A DNA stretch of 64,000 bases, taken from Chitinophagaceae bacterium (GTDB lineage Bacteria; Bacteroidota; Bacteroidia; Chitinophagales; Chitinophagaceae). A program made the translations under genes and the position numbers. Of the stretch, positions 1 through 10,221 are shown one piece after another (position 1 is the first letter of the stretch; the number at the start of each line of letters is the position of its first letter). The notes beneath the pieces were generated by a model, which had not been told where the DNA came from, did no database searches, and saw only the letters and a program-made list of their open reading frames with translations. The DNA is taken from assembly GCA_016710165.1 (NCBI GenBank), contig JADJLJ010000001.1, positions 682,001-746,000 of the forward strand, read 5' to 3'.

Positions 1-1019
1 TTCACTTCGGATCCTTTTTCAGAACCCCGGATCAGTTTCACCGCATCGGTCACCGAATACCCGGTAACATCCACCGGCTCTCCGTTGGCCTGTGCGATCT
101 TAATGATCTCATCATCCACTTTCAGCTCACCCCCCTTCCAGGCGGGTCCCCCGGAAATAAGCGTGCCTATTTTTATCTTACCGTCATCTTCCTTGAGTAC
201 CGCACCTATCCCAAAGAAACTACCCTTCATCCCCTCGTCAAACGAGCGCTTGTCGATGGGTGCAAAATAATTGCTATGCGGATCCATGACTCCGGTGATG
301 GAATTTACAAATGTGCTGAAGTTCTCGTCACTGGTCTCCCTTGTCTTCTTGGTGGTAAAATACCGCTCGATCTGTTTTCTCACCGCATCCCTTGCTTCTC
401 GCTCCAGGGTGGAGTCTGCCTTATACTTGAAATCTTCCTTGCCCTTGTTCTTCTCCCGGTCATCCAGCATATCGGAATAACGGCCAAGCGTCATGTATTT
501 CAACCGCTTTCGCCATATCTCTTTTCTTTCTGCCTCGGTCTTTGGGTTATTCAGTTTTTCCCGGTCAAGTATTACGTTCTCCTCTTTTGAAAAATCAAAC
601 GGCTTTGCCAGGATATCCTTATACAAGACAGCGGTTTCATTCAGGCGCTTCAGGTACACATCATTGATGGCATAAAAAGATAACAGGTCAGAACCATGTA
701 TCTCATCATCGATCTTGCTGTCGAATTTCCTGAACTCCTCTATATCGCCCTGTAAAAAAATATTGCGGTCATTATCCAGGTCCTGCACAAATTTTTTGAG
801 CACTTCCCTGGAGAAGTTATCATCGATCTTCTTTGGACTGTAATGCCCCTGCTCCAGCAGCACACCCACATTGCGCAGTATCCTTGTATACTTTGACTTG
901 GGATTATCGTGGTCGTTCTTTCCCTGTGTTTGAAAAGCAACGAACATACTTGCAGCGGTAAGTACCAGAATTACCGGTAAGAATTTTTTACTCATCATAA
1001 AACGTGCAATTTTTTGCAT
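1..1019 (-). CDS. Tail-specific (C-terminal processing) S41 protease, N-terminal part
   Basis: The gene runs off the left window edge, so only about 339 N-terminal residues are visible. The start is the ATG at 1019, followed by MQKIARFMMSKKFLPVI and a hydrophobic segment that acts as signal peptide or anchor. The region after it (about residues 45-230, rich in D, K and E) matches the N-terminal domain of Prc/Tsp-type proteases. From about residue 250 a PDZ domain is visible, with SFFGIGAVL and GGPAWKGGELKVDDEI. Such proteases degrade or trim periplasmic and outer-membrane proteins with a Ser-Lys dyad, which would lie in the missing part. Family assignment is firm; the substrate is unknown. 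Confidence 0.88.
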   Translation of the reverse strand, partial: MQKIARFMMSKKFLPVILVLTAASMFVAFQTQGKNDHDNPKSKYTRILRNVGVLLEQGHYSPKKIDDNFSREVLKKFVQDLDNDRNIFLQGDIEEFRKFDSKIDDEIHGSDLLSFYAINDVYLKRLNETAVLYKDILAKPFDFSKEENVILDREKLNNPKTEAERKEIWRKRLKYMTLGRYSDMLDDREKNKGKEDFKYKADSTLEREARDAVRKQIERYFTTKKTRETSDENFSTFVNSITGVMDPHSNYFAPIDKRSFDEGMKGSFFGIGAVLKEDDGKIKIGTLISGGPAWKGGELKVDDEIIKIAQANGEPVDVTGYSVTDAVKLIRGSEKGSEV

Positions 1020-1182
1020 ACTGTAAAAATAACGGAAAAACAACTGTTTCTGTTTCTTATAAACGTATGATTTTGAATAATGTTTTGTTAAACCAGTTCT
1101 CCGGAAATGAGAACGGATGAACGGTAATTTTATTTCCCCCTTGTGTCATTATTCCATCATAATAACAATCCGGGCAGGCATA

Positions 1183-1210
1183 AAAAAACCCGGAACTTTT
1201 CCGGGTTTTG
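1183..1210 (-). terminator. Rho-independent terminator of tRNA-His
   Basis: On the minus strand, directly after the tRNA, the sequence AACCCGGAA-AAG-TTCCGGGTT forms a GC-rich stem and is followed by a run of T. Its position right behind the discriminator base fits a tRNA terminator. Confidence 0.8.
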
Positions 1211-1285
1211 GGTAACCAATGGGGCTCGAACCCACGACCCTCAGAATCACAATCTGATGCTCTAACCAACTGAGCTATGGCTACC
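1211..1285 (-). tRNA. tRNA-His (anticodon GTG)
   Basis: A full cloverleaf can be drawn on the minus strand. The acceptor GTAGCCA pairs with TGGTTAC, the anticodon stem is TCAGA/TCTGA with GTG in the loop, and the T loop is TTCGAGC. The base before position 1 is G and the discriminator is C, which gives the G-1:C73 pair specific to tRNA-His. No CCA is encoded. Confidence 0.96.
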
Positions 1286-1299
1286 GTTTTAACAGGGGG

Positions 1300-1329
1300 C
1301 AAAAATAAAGAAAAACAGCTCTCCTTCAA
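1300..1329 (-). promoter_or_regulatory. Promoter of tRNA-His, Bacteroidota type
   Basis: On the minus strand TTG (1329-1327) and TATTTTTG (1307-1300) are separated by exactly 19 bases, matching the TTG-N19-TAnnTTTG consensus of the Bacteroidota primary sigma factor. The -7 element ends 14 bases before the tRNA 5' end. Confidence 0.8.
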
Positions 1330-1385
1330 AATTACATTTTGAACCCGCTTACATAATCTGTTTCTTTGCAGCCCTGCTGTCATTC

Positions 1386-1994
1386 ATGCAATCCATTCAT
1401 TACATACTGATCATTCTTTTTTCCTGCCTCACCGGCTGGCTGGTCATCCGGCTCATCCTCAAAATTCTATTCTGGCCCGAAAAACCGTTGCCAGCCCTGG
1501 GTTTTAAATTCCAGGGACTGTTACCAAAACATCAGCCGCTCATTGCGGAGCAACTGGCCGAAATGGCCGGCAGGGAATTCTTTTCAATTTCTTCCCTGAA
1601 AGAAAAAGCAGCCAACCCGGCCAGCTTTGATAAACTGAAGCCGGAGATCGAATATCACATCGATCATTTCCTGCGGGAGAAACTGAAAGAAAGCTTTCCC
1701 ATGCTTTCGATGTTCATCGGCGACAAGACCATCAACCAGCTGAAGGGCGCTTTTTTACTGGAACTGGAAAGCCTGTTCCCCGTCATCATGAATTCCTATC
1801 TTTCAAATCTTGAAAACGATCTCAACCCAAAACAACTGATCGCTGAAAAGATCGCCGGTCTTTCGCTGAAAAGATCCGGCATCCTGGCGAACAAATCAGC
1901 CAAAAAACTGTTTATCCGTCTGCAGCTGGCAGGTGCACTGACCGGGTTGCTGCTGGGATTGCTGCAGGTCTTGTTGTTCAGGCTGTTAGCATAG
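1386..1994 (+). CDS. DUF445 family membrane protein
   Basis: This 202-residue protein starts at ATG 1386. It has one hydrophobic helix near residues 5-25 and another at the C-terminus (about 180-201), with a charged, probably helical middle. The stretch GFKFQGLLPKHQ followed by IAEQLAEMAGREFF resembles the DUF445 (YheB/UPF0754-like) family, whose members share a G-x-QGLxPxR/H motif after the first helix. Biochemical function is unknown. It lies alone between tRNA-His (opposite strand) and the receptor gene. Confidence 0.65.
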   Translation: MQSIHYILIILFSCLTGWLVIRLILKILFWPEKPLPALGFKFQGLLPKHQPLIAEQLAEMAGREFFSISSLKEKAANPASFDKLKPEIEYHIDHFLREKLKESFPMLSMFIGDKTINQLKGAFLLELESLFPVIMNSYLSNLENDLNPKQLIAEKIAGLSLKRSGILANKSAKKLFIRLQLAGALTGLLLGLLQVLLFRLLA

Positions 1995-2105
1995 ACAATT
2001 TCCCTTGCTCCCTTCATATATACCACTCATCCTGATGGGGCCGGGTATTTCGTTTTTTTTGAAGGTTCTTTGCACCCGGTTAAAAAATATTAAAATACTC
2101 TATAA

Positions 2106-4757
2106 ATGATACGTACTGGTAAACTTTTGCTGATTGTAGCTTTTTCATTATCCTTTTCACAGGCATTCTCCCAAATGCCGGGTATGGGCGGCAACCGTGC
2201 CGGTATGGGCGGACAGAATATGAACCTGGGCCATTTTTACGGCAAGATCATCGACAGTGTATCCGGGAAACCCATTGAAGCGGTATCGGTGCAACTCATA
2301 CAGAATAAGTTTGACTCGGTGGCAAAGAAAAGAAAGGATGTAATTGTTGGCGGAATGCTTACTACCAAAAAAGGCGAATTCAGTATTGAGAACCTTTCCA
2401 TAATGGGCACGTACAAACTGAAAATAACAGCCATTGGTTTTAAAACGATCGAACGGAAAGTGAACTTCGAGCTCAACATGGGAGCCGCAAGGAACGGCGA
2501 TCTCAGCAGCATGCTCAGCGGTGTGGACAAGGACCTGGGCAATATTAAACTGGAAGCAGACGCAAAACAACTGGAGAATGTGACCGTAAGCGCCAGCAAA
2601 GCCACCCTGGAGATGAAGATAGACCGGAAGGTATTCAATGTAGAAAAGAACCTGAACAGTGTAGGCGGCACCGCCGTGGATGTAATGAAAAATGTTCCTT
2701 CCCTTAATGTGGATATAGATGGCAATGTTTCTTTACGCAATGCCACCCCGCAGATATTTGTGGATGGAAGGCCAACCACCATGACCCTCGACCAGATCCC
2801 GGCAGACGCCATTGCATCCGTTGAAATAATTACCAACCCCTCCGCCAAATATGATGCCAGTGGCGGTGGTGCAGGCATCCTCAATATAGTACTTAAGAAA
2901 AACAGGAAAGCCGGTTACAACGGTAACCTTCGTGCAGGCATTGATATGCGTGGCCGCCCGAACCTGGGAGGCGATGCAAACATAAAACAGGGCAAAGTGA
3001 ACTTCTTTGCAGCCGGACAGTTTGGAATGCGTAAATCCATCAGCACGGTAACAAGCGACCGCACCGACTTCAGCAGCAACCATACTGCCTACCTGGCACA
3101 ACGGAACAAACCCATCAACACCGGCTTCTTTGCTTTCGGCAGAATGGGCATGGATATTTTCATCAACAACCGGAACACCCTTTCGGTGGGCGGCAATATT
3201 GTACGCGGACAATTCAAGACCAACGACCTCATTAACATATTCAGGGATACCGTGAGCACATCGGGCACCATCAGCGACCGGGGCGAAAGAACAAGTAAGA
3301 ATACCGGTAACTTCCGCAACTACGGGGCCACCATGAGTTTCAAGCACAATTTCGCCAAGGCAAATAACGAATGGACAGCCGACCTGACCTATAACCAAAG
3401 CAGGAACGATAATATCGGTGATTACACTACCCAATACTTCTACCCCACCAATAATCCAAAAACACCCCTGTTCACCGAGCGGTCAAAAGGCGGGGGCAGC
3501 AGTTCGTTCTTTACGGTTCAAACGGACTACTCAGATCCGATAACCGATAAGATGAAGATCGAAGCAGGGCTAAGGGGCGCATTCCGGAATTTTACCAGCT
3601 TCAATGATAACTATATTCAGAATTCCACGGGACAGTATTTTCTCATTCCGGGCCTCAGCAATAATTATAAATTCAACGATGCCCTGTATGCCGGGTACCT
3701 GACATTCGCTCACCAGCTTAAAAAACTCAGCTACCAGCTGGGTTTACGGGTTGAAAGTTCATCCTACACAGGCAACCTGATCTCTAAAAACCAACAGTTT
3801 AAAACCGATTACCCGCTGAGCTTTTTCCCAAGTGCATTTGTGACCTATAAAATCGATGATAAACAGGATATGCAGGTCAATTATTCAAGAAAGATAAACA
3901 GGCCAAACTTCTTCCAGCTGATACCGTTCATTGATTATTCCGATTCGCTGAACCTTTCGGTTGGTAACCCCAACCTGGTGCCGGAGTTCACCAACCTGCT
4001 CGAATTATCCTATTCCAATCAATACAAACCGGGCAATACGTTCCTGGCCACTGTATATTTCCGCAATACCGACAACCTCATTACCCGTTACCAATACAAA
4101 GATGCCAACCCCAACCCTGCCAAGCCCGACAGTGTGATCATCAGCACCTACGTAAATGCAAACAGGAGTTATACATATGGCTTTGAAGTAACGGGAAAGA
4201 ACAAACTGGCCAAATGGTGGGACCTTACCACCAACCTGAACCTGTTCAATTCAACCATACAGGCAGGGAACCTGGCAGGCGGCGAGACCAATTCGCAGTT
4301 CAGCTGGTTTGCAAAGATCAATAACAATTTCAAGCTGCCTAAGAACTTCTCCATACAGTTCTCCGGCGACTATACCGCCAAAACCCTGGTGGCACCGGGT
4401 GGTGGCGGAAGCCGTGGTATGGGTATGATGTTTGGCGGAGGTTCACAGCCGAGTGCACAGGGTTATATCAAGCCGATCTTCGGCGCCGACCTTTCCATCC
4501 GGAAGGAATTCCTGAAGAACAATGCCGCATCACTTACCCTCCAGTTCAGTGACATATTCCGCACCCGGCTTTATGCATCGCACAGTGAATCGCAGTATTT
4601 TGTACAGGACAACGAACGCCGCAGGGACCCGCAGTTTGTACGCCTGAACTTTAACTGGCGCTTTGGCAAGATGGATGTATCGCTTTTCAAAAGGAAGAAC
4701 ATGAAAGGGGAAATGGAGAACATGCAGAATGCACAACAGGGAATGGGAGGAAATTAA
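2106..4757 (+). CDS. Outer-membrane beta-barrel receptor, TonB-dependent receptor superfamily
   Basis: The 883-residue product begins with a signal peptide ending near residue 22 (SFSQAFSQ) and a short Met/Gly-rich linker. A carboxypeptidase-regulatory-like domain follows (about 43-150, HFYGKIIDSVSGKPIEAV), then a plug domain (about 165-265, VDVMKNVPSLNVDIDGNVSLR is its core) and a long beta-barrel of the OMP_b-brl_3 type to the end. Such proteins sit in the outer membrane and import or sense ligands with energy from TonB. No SusD partner is next to it, so a polysaccharide-utilisation locus is not indicated. The Met/Gly-rich pattern returns near residues 775-790 and at the C-terminus (QQGMGGN). 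Ligand unknown. Confidence 0.88.
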   Translation: MIRTGKLLLIVAFSLSFSQAFSQMPGMGGNRAGMGGQNMNLGHFYGKIIDSVSGKPIEAVSVQLIQNKFDSVAKKRKDVIVGGMLTTKKGEFSIENLSIMGTYKLKITAIGFKTIERKVNFELNMGAARNGDLSSMLSGVDKDLGNIKLEADAKQLENVTVSASKATLEMKIDRKVFNVEKNLNSVGGTAVDVMKNVPSLNVDIDGNVSLRNATPQIFVDGRPTTMTLDQIPADAIASVEIITNPSAKYDASGGGAGILNIVLKKNRKAGYNGNLRAGIDMRGRPNLGGDANIKQGKVNFFAAGQFGMRKSISTVTSDRTDFSSNHTAYLAQRNKPINTGFFAFGRMGMDIFINNRNTLSVGGNIVRGQFKTNDLINIFRDTVSTSGTISDRGERTSKNTGNFRNYGATMSFKHNFAKANNEWTADLTYNQSRNDNIGDYTTQYFYPTNNPKTPLFTERSKGGGSSSFFTVQTDYSDPITDKMKIEAGLRGAFRNFTSFNDNYIQNSTGQYFLIPGLSNNYKFNDALYAGYLTFAHQLKKLSYQLGLRVESSSYTGNLISKNQQFKTDYPLSFFPSAFVTYKIDDKQDMQVNYSRKINRPNFFQLIPFIDYSDSLNLSVGNPNLVPEFTNLLELSYSNQYKPGNTFLATVYFRNTDNLITRYQYKDANPNPAKPDSVIISTYVNANRSYTYGFEVTGKNKLAKWWDLTTNLNLFNSTIQAGNLAGGETNSQFSWFAKINNNFKLPKNFSIQFSGDYTAKTLVAPGGGGSRGMGMMFGGGSQPSAQGYIKPIFGADLSIRKEFLKNNAASLTLQFSDIFRTRLYASHSESQYFVQDNERRRDPQFVRLNFNWRFGKMDVSLFKRKNMKGEMENMQNAQQGMGGN

Positions 4758-4778
4758 CTGAATCATTTTTCGATCGCC

Positions 4779-5305
4779 GTGGCCGGTGTCCCCACCGGCC
4801 ACTTTCACAATCATACGAAAATCTACCGGCCATTTTTCACGGCCTTTAGTGAAGCTTCGCTGTCTAAAAATGAAAATTTCACTCATTAGTTTGCGGTTGG
4901 TGGGGACACCAACCGCGGCGGAACCCGTGGCCGGTGTCCCCACCGGCCACTTTCACAATCATACGAAAATCTACCGGCCATTTTTCACGGCCTTTAGTGA
5001 AGTTTTGCTGTCTAAAAATGAAAATTTCACTCATTAGTTTGCGGTTGGTGGCGACACCAACCGCGGCGGGAACCCGTGGCCGGTGTCCCCACCGGCCACT
5101 TTAACAATCATACGAAAATCTACCGGCCATTTTTCACGGCCTTTAGTGAAGTTTCGCAGTCTAAAAATGAAAAATTTTAATCATTATTTTGCGGTTGGTG
5201 GAGACACCAACCGCGGCTAGAACCCGTAGCCGGTGTATACACGGCCACTTTCACGATCAAACGAAAATCCATCGGCCATTTTTCACGGCCTTTAGTGAAG
5301 CTTTG
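4779..5305. repeat. Tandem array of about 149-bp units with internal palindromes
   Basis: Three full units (from 4779, 4927 and 5076; periods 148, 149 and 150) and a decayed partial fourth (from 5226) fill the gap between the receptor gene and the YfhO gene. Each full unit holds GTGGCCGGTG-TCCC-CACCGGCCAC near its start and GCGGTTGGTG-GGGA-CACCAACCGC near its end, both able to form 10-bp stems, plus a smaller TTCAC/GTGAA hairpin. Copies 1 and 2 are nearly identical and decay increases rightward. No convincing coding sequence is present. Confidence 0.92.
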
Positions 5306-5366
5306 ACGCCATTTACCCTCCTAATTTGGTTTTTTTAGCATTATTTTGCCGAAGCAAAAACTCTTT

Positions 5367-7936
5367 ATGAAGAATATCTCTTTCAAACAGGTTCTCCCCC
5401 ACTGGTTGCGGTGGCAACCTTTCTATTACTATCTGTCATCCTCACAAAGCCCGCCCTGGAAGGGAAGGCCGTTCAGCAAAGCGACGTGATACAGTGGAAG
5501 GCCATGGCGCAACAGTCATTTGAGTTCAAGGAAAAATATGGCCACTTTCCCAAATGGACCAACAGCATGATGAGCGGGATGCCCACCTTCCAGATCGCCC
5601 TGGGCCCGAAAGATCCGATGAACATTCACCTCGGTTATGTGCATGATATACTTACCATGGGTTTCCCAAAACCGGTATTCTATTTATTCATTGCAGCGCT
5701 TTGCTTTTACCTGCTATGCATTGTCATAGGGCTTAATCCCTGGGTGAGTATATTCGGGGGCATAGCGTATGCCTATTGTTCATACGACCCGGTACTGATC
5801 GCCGGGGGGCACGATACCAAACTGCTTTCCATGGCCTATGCGCCTGCCGTACTTGCCGGCATACAAATGATATTTAAACGAAAATACTGGATCGGTACTG
5901 CGCTGTTATTGACATCCGGCATATTGATGCTTGGACAGCTACACCAGCAAATTGTTTACTACACTTTACTGATGACTGTATTTATGACGATGCCTTTCAT
6001 CATAAAGTGCATCAAAGAAAAAGCGATAAAACACCTGGCAATTTCGGCAATACTCAGCATCAGCATCGGGGCGGTCATATTAGGTACCATGGCATTGATC
6101 TACTGGCCAACCTATGAGTTCAGTAAAGAAACCATGCGTGGCGGGAGAAGTGAACTGACGCAGAAGGACAAAAAGAATGAAACAAAAGGCGGCCTGGATA
6201 AAGATTATGCCTTTCAATGGAGTTACGGCAAAGCCGAGACCATGACCATGCTGGTGCCCAATGCATTTGGGGGAAGCTCGTCGGAAGGACTGGGTGAAAA
6301 TTCAAAAGCCATTGAAGTATTGCAGGAGAATGCCGCTACCCTACCCCAGGGATTTGCACAACAGGTGGCCCAGTCATCGCCGTTGTACTGGGGCGAACTA
6401 TTAAGTACCCAGGGAACTGTTTACATGGGTGCCATTGTTTGCCTGCTCTTTCTGTTCGGCGCATTTTTATCAAAGAATGAGCATAAGTGGTGGCTGGTTG
6501 CCATCACATTATTTGGTATCATCCTGGCATGGGGCAAAAATTTTGAAGCGGTCAATTATTTCCTTTTCGACCACTTACCTTTTTATAAAAAATTCAGGGC
6601 GCCTTCCATGGCATTGGTGATACCGCAGCTTTCCATGGCATTGCTGGCATCCATATTCCTGGATGAATTTGCCAAAAATACAGATAAGGAGAAGTTGAAA
6701 CAACTGTTCAAAAAATGCCTGTACATTACCGGTGGCACCATTGCCGTGCTGGCAATGTTCTACTTCTTCGCAGGTTTTACCAACGAGGCCACCAATGAAC
6801 TGCGTAAGAATATAAATGATGCCCTGCAGGGGAAAGGAACCGATTTTACCCGGAGCTATTTCAGTGCACTGAAAACCGACCGCCAGGCATTTTATGCGGG
6901 CGATATGTGGCGAACGATCGGCTTTTTATTGGCCGGAATTGCACTGATCTTCTTCTATGCAAAGCAATGGATAAAACCCTGGATACTGTACGCAGCGATG
7001 ATCGTTCTCTGCACCATCGACCTGTTTGGCGTGGCCCGGAGATACCTGAAAGAAGAGAATTTTGTGGAGCCCGCCGACCTGGAAGCAGCTTATACCGACA
7101 CCCGTGCCGACATCCAGTTAAAAAGCGACACCGGTTATTACCGGATCGTGAACCTGACAAGCCCGTCCGGGGATGGCAGGTATTCCCTGACCATGAGTAC
7201 CGCTTTCAATGATGCCATCGCTTCGTACAAACACAACAATATTGGCGGCTACAGCCCGGCCAAACTTGGTTTGTACCAGGACCTGATCGAAAGGCAGATA
7301 TACAATAATATACAGGCCTGGGGTACCGACCCAATGGCAAGAGACAGTTTCCAGGTACTGAATATGCTGAACATGAAATACGTGATCGTTCCCGACCGGA
7401 ACGATGCCCGGCAGAATATGGCCATGCAGAATCCCTTTGCCATGGGACCCTGCTGGCTTGTTAAAGAAGTGAAGTTTGTAAAGAATGCCGATGAAGAAAT
7501 GAATGCCCTCAATGCTTTTGACCCGGTACAGGTTGCTTTCGTGGATGAGAAGTTCAAAGCCGCTGTTCCCTTCACCCCCGTTTACGATTCAGCTGCTTAT
7601 ATCAAGCTGCTGTGGAATAAAAATGACGAGATAAGATACGAGTTCAATGCAGCCGCCAACCAGTTTGCTGTATTCAGCGAAGTATATTACCCGCTGGGGT
7701 GGAAAGCGTATATTGACGGCAAGGAAACACCGTATTGCAAGACCAATTATGCACTGAGGGGGCTTGCCATACCTGCCGGCAAACATACGATCGACTTTGT
7801 TTTCGATCCCGGATCAGTCCGGGTGGGAGAAAAAGTGGCCCGGTATGCGAATATTTTTTCGGTACTGGTTGTTTTGCTCTGCCTCTTCATGGCATGGAAA
7901 AGCTGGAAGAAGGGACCGAAAAATATAAAAAGCTGA
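5367..7936 (+). CDS. YfhO family membrane protein (frameshift near the start)
   Basis: A polytopic membrane protein of about 855 residues, with many hydrophobic helices and a C-terminal extracytoplasmic domain, ends at TGA 7936. It matches YfhO-family proteins (GHDTKL, VPNAFGGSSSEG, WGKNFEAVNYF), thought to act in lipid-linked sugar transfer or surface glycan assembly. The natural start is ATG 5367 (MKNISFKQVLP), but the rest of the protein lies in another frame from about 5402. One extra C in the run 5396-5400 would join MKNISFKQVLP to the family-typical LVAVATFLLLSV. The only in-frame start in the current sequence is GTG 5411. It opens the glycan locus. Confidence 0.85.
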
Positions 7937-7945
7937 TCACACACT

Positions 7946-8992
7946 TTGCAAACAGGCAGGAAACATACATTCATTGAGCCGGGTGATGAACTGGCCCGGT
8001 TGATCAATGAAAAAGCCAACGGGCTTTATGAGCAGTTGAGAACACTTGACATAAGCGACACGGTCATTGATGATTTCGGAAAACATTATTTCAGCAGTCA
8101 CCATACCGGCAGCCGGCTCTTCTTTTCCATACAAAGCAGCGCCGATATCATTTACCGGTCGGTTAAACTGGTAAACAGTAACATACAGGACATCCGTTTC
8201 ATTGATTACGGCGCCGGGCTGGGTACGCTGTTTCTGCTGGCCGGCAAGATCGGGTTCGGGAAGGTATATTTCAATGACTATTTCCCGCAATGGGCCGGTT
8301 ATGCAAAGATCATCTGCGATAAACTTGGCATAACCATCGATGATTTCATTTCCGGTGATATTGATGCCGTGATCGGTTATGCAAAGGCAAACGACCAGGC
8401 TTTCGATATCGTGGCATCCAGGAATGTGGTGGAGCATATTTACAGCCTGGAGCATTTCTATTCAAAGCTCTTCCGGTCCGGCCTTACCACGGTCTGTTAT
8501 TCCACCACCACGGCCAATTATCATAACCCGGCCATGCGGTGGAAACACTACTGGTATCACCATAAAGTGGAAAAGGGTTTTTACCGGAAGCAGCGGGAAG
8601 AATTCATAAAAGAATTAAAGCCGGGTATCGGCGCAGTGGACCTGGCGAAACTGGTGAAGCAAACAAGGGGCAGGGCTTTTTCGGATCTCACGGATACGAT
8701 AGAAAAGTATTTCAATAAACAGCCGGTACAAGCCATCTCACCGCCTGGCAGCAACACCTGCGATTGCAGGACCGGCGTGTGGGCCGAGCATCTGATCACA
8801 AAACAGCAGTATGTTCAAATCATTGAAAAAGCCGGTTTCACCGCAACCTACACAGCAGGTTTCTGGGATACCCATTATAAATATGCTGTTGTAAATTTAT
8901 TCACCCGGTTACTGAACGGGATCATTAAAATATCGGGAAGTAAGGGTTATTGGTTTGCCCCTTTTGTAAATGTGGTGGCCACCAGGAAATAA
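7946..8992 (+). CDS. SAM-dependent methyltransferase
   Basis: The 348-residue protein has a Rossmann-type SAM site at FIDYGAGLGTLFLLAG (about 90-105), an acidic motif YFNDYFPQWAGYA and the post-motif DIVASRNVVEHIYSLEHFY, so it is a class I methyltransferase. No ATG is available in frame after the previous stop, so TTG 7946 is the likely start, ten bases after yfhO ends. Its place between yfhO and a glycosyltransferase, two bases apart from the latter, suggests it acts on a surface glycan or its precursor. The acceptor is unknown. Confidence 0.78.
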   Translation: MQTGRKHTFIEPGDELARLINEKANGLYEQLRTLDISDTVIDDFGKHYFSSHHTGSRLFFSIQSSADIIYRSVKLVNSNIQDIRFIDYGAGLGTLFLLAGKIGFGKVYFNDYFPQWAGYAKIICDKLGITIDDFISGDIDAVIGYAKANDQAFDIVASRNVVEHIYSLEHFYSKLFRSGLTTVCYSTTTANYHNPAMRWKHYWYHHKVEKGFYRKQREEFIKELKPGIGAVDLAKLVKQTRGRAFSDLTDTIEKYFNKQPVQAISPPGSNTCDCRTGVWAEHLITKQQYVQIIEKAGFTATYTAGFWDTHYKYAVVNLFTRLLNGIIKISGSKGYWFAPFVNVVATRK

Positions 8993-8993
8993 A

Positions 8994-10124
8994 ATGAACA
9001 GCACCGTAAAGATATTAAGCCTGGTATCGTACAAATTCCTGCCGCCCGACATGGGTGGCCAGAAAGGCATTGCTTTCTTTAACCGCTACCTGGCTGAAAA
9101 AACCGACCTGCTTTGTGCCACCGTACAGGAAAATGATAAAACAGAGAATGAAGGTTACCCTGTTAAAAAAATCCTCGGCAACAGCAAACTACGGTATATC
9201 AACCCCTTTTATTTCTTTACGCTGAGCCGCATCATCAAAGAGAACAACATTACCCATCTCATACTGGAACACCCCTATTACGGCTGGCTGGGCATGCTGC
9301 TGAAGTGGTCTTGTAAAGTAAAGCTGGTTGTACATTCCCATAATATAGAATCGCTGCGGTTCAGGACGATGAACAAATGGTGGTGGGGCATTTTATGGAA
9401 TTATGAAAAGTTCACCCACCGGAATGCAGACCTGAGTTTCTTCATTCATGACGATGACCGGAACTATGCCCTTGCGTGTTTTAAACTGCAACCCGCGAAA
9501 TGCGTGACCATCACCTATGGCTTTGAACACCCGGCCGCCCCTGCAGAAACTGAAAAAACAGCAGCCCGCAGGTTCATCTGCAACACCCAGAGTATTGACC
9601 CCTCGGAGAAATTATTGCTCTTCAACGGGACCCTTGGCTACAAACCAAACCTGGATGCGCTGGATATCATACTGCAGAAGATAAATCCGCTGCTGCTGGC
9701 AACAGAAGGCTTCCGGTACAAGATCATCATCTGTGGCAATAAACTCCCGCCTGCCTATTCGGGCCTGGTAAATTACAAAGACAGGAATATTATTTATGCC
9801 GGTTTTGTGGCCGACATCAATCCATATTTTAAAGGCGCTGATATTTTCATCAACCCGGTCGTGGATGGTGGCGGCATTAAAACCAAACTGGTGGAGGCAT
9901 TGGGCTACGGCCTTTCGGTTGTAAGCACCCGAAGCGGGGCCATTGGCATCCCGGCTGAAGTAACCGGCTATAAGATGAAACTTGTTGCAGACAATGACTG
10001 GGGATCATTTGCCGGGCAGGTCATTTCGATCGATACCGAAACCAGGACCCCGGGGGAATTCTTCGATCATTTTTACTGGGGGAGTATTACAGAAAAAGCA
10101 AAGGTGGCTATTACATCGATCTGA
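8994..10124 (+). CDS. Glycosyltransferase (GT4-like, GT-B fold)
   Basis: This protein of 376 residues starts at ATG 8994 (MNSTVKILSLVSYKFLPPDMGG), one base after the preceding stop. The N-terminal half has the donor-free Rossmann domain with VHSHNIESLRFRTM. The C-terminal half has LLFNGTLGYKPNLDALDII and the nucleotide-sugar site NPVVDGGGIKTKLVEALGYGLSVVSTRSG, the usual GT4 arrangement. It would transfer a sugar onto a lipid- or sugar-linked acceptor at the cytoplasmic face. Donor and acceptor cannot be read from sequence. Confidence 0.85.
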   Translation: MNSTVKILSLVSYKFLPPDMGGQKGIAFFNRYLAEKTDLLCATVQENDKTENEGYPVKKILGNSKLRYINPFYFFTLSRIIKENNITHLILEHPYYGWLGMLLKWSCKVKLVVHSHNIESLRFRTMNKWWWGILWNYEKFTHRNADLSFFIHDDDRNYALACFKLQPAKCVTITYGFEHPAAPAETEKTAARRFICNTQSIDPSEKLLLFNGTLGYKPNLDALDIILQKINPLLLATEGFRYKIIICGNKLPPAYSGLVNYKDRNIIYAGFVADINPYFKGADIFINPVVDGGGIKTKLVEALGYGLSVVSTRSGAIGIPAEVTGYKMKLVADNDWGSFAGQVISIDTETRTPGEFFDHFYWGSITEKAKVAITSI

Positions 10125-10195
10125 CAGGTCAATTTACTATCAAAGCATATTTACCGCTTCCCGGCATTTTTAGCCGAATAAACTCCCAAATCATT

Positions 10196-10203
10196 TACTT
10201 TTG
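10196..10203 (+). promoter_or_regulatory. Putative -7 element upstream of rfbF
   Basis: TACTTTTG matches TAnnTTTG and lies 18 bases before the rfbF start in a 97-base gap. A clear TTG at the -33 position was not found, so this is a half-supported promoter that may start the nucleotide-sugar part of the locus. Confidence 0.45.
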
Positions 10204-10221
10204 CACTCGAAAAAAGGATTT

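Noticed and set aside
2106..4757. SusC/SusD polysaccharide-utilisation locus
   Set aside because: No SusD-like lipoprotein or glycoside hydrolase is adjacent, and the receptor is of the OMP_b-brl_3 type.
5396..5400. Programmed frameshift in yfhO
   Set aside because: No slippery heptamer or stimulating structure is evident, and the same kind of one-base loss affects many unrelated genes.
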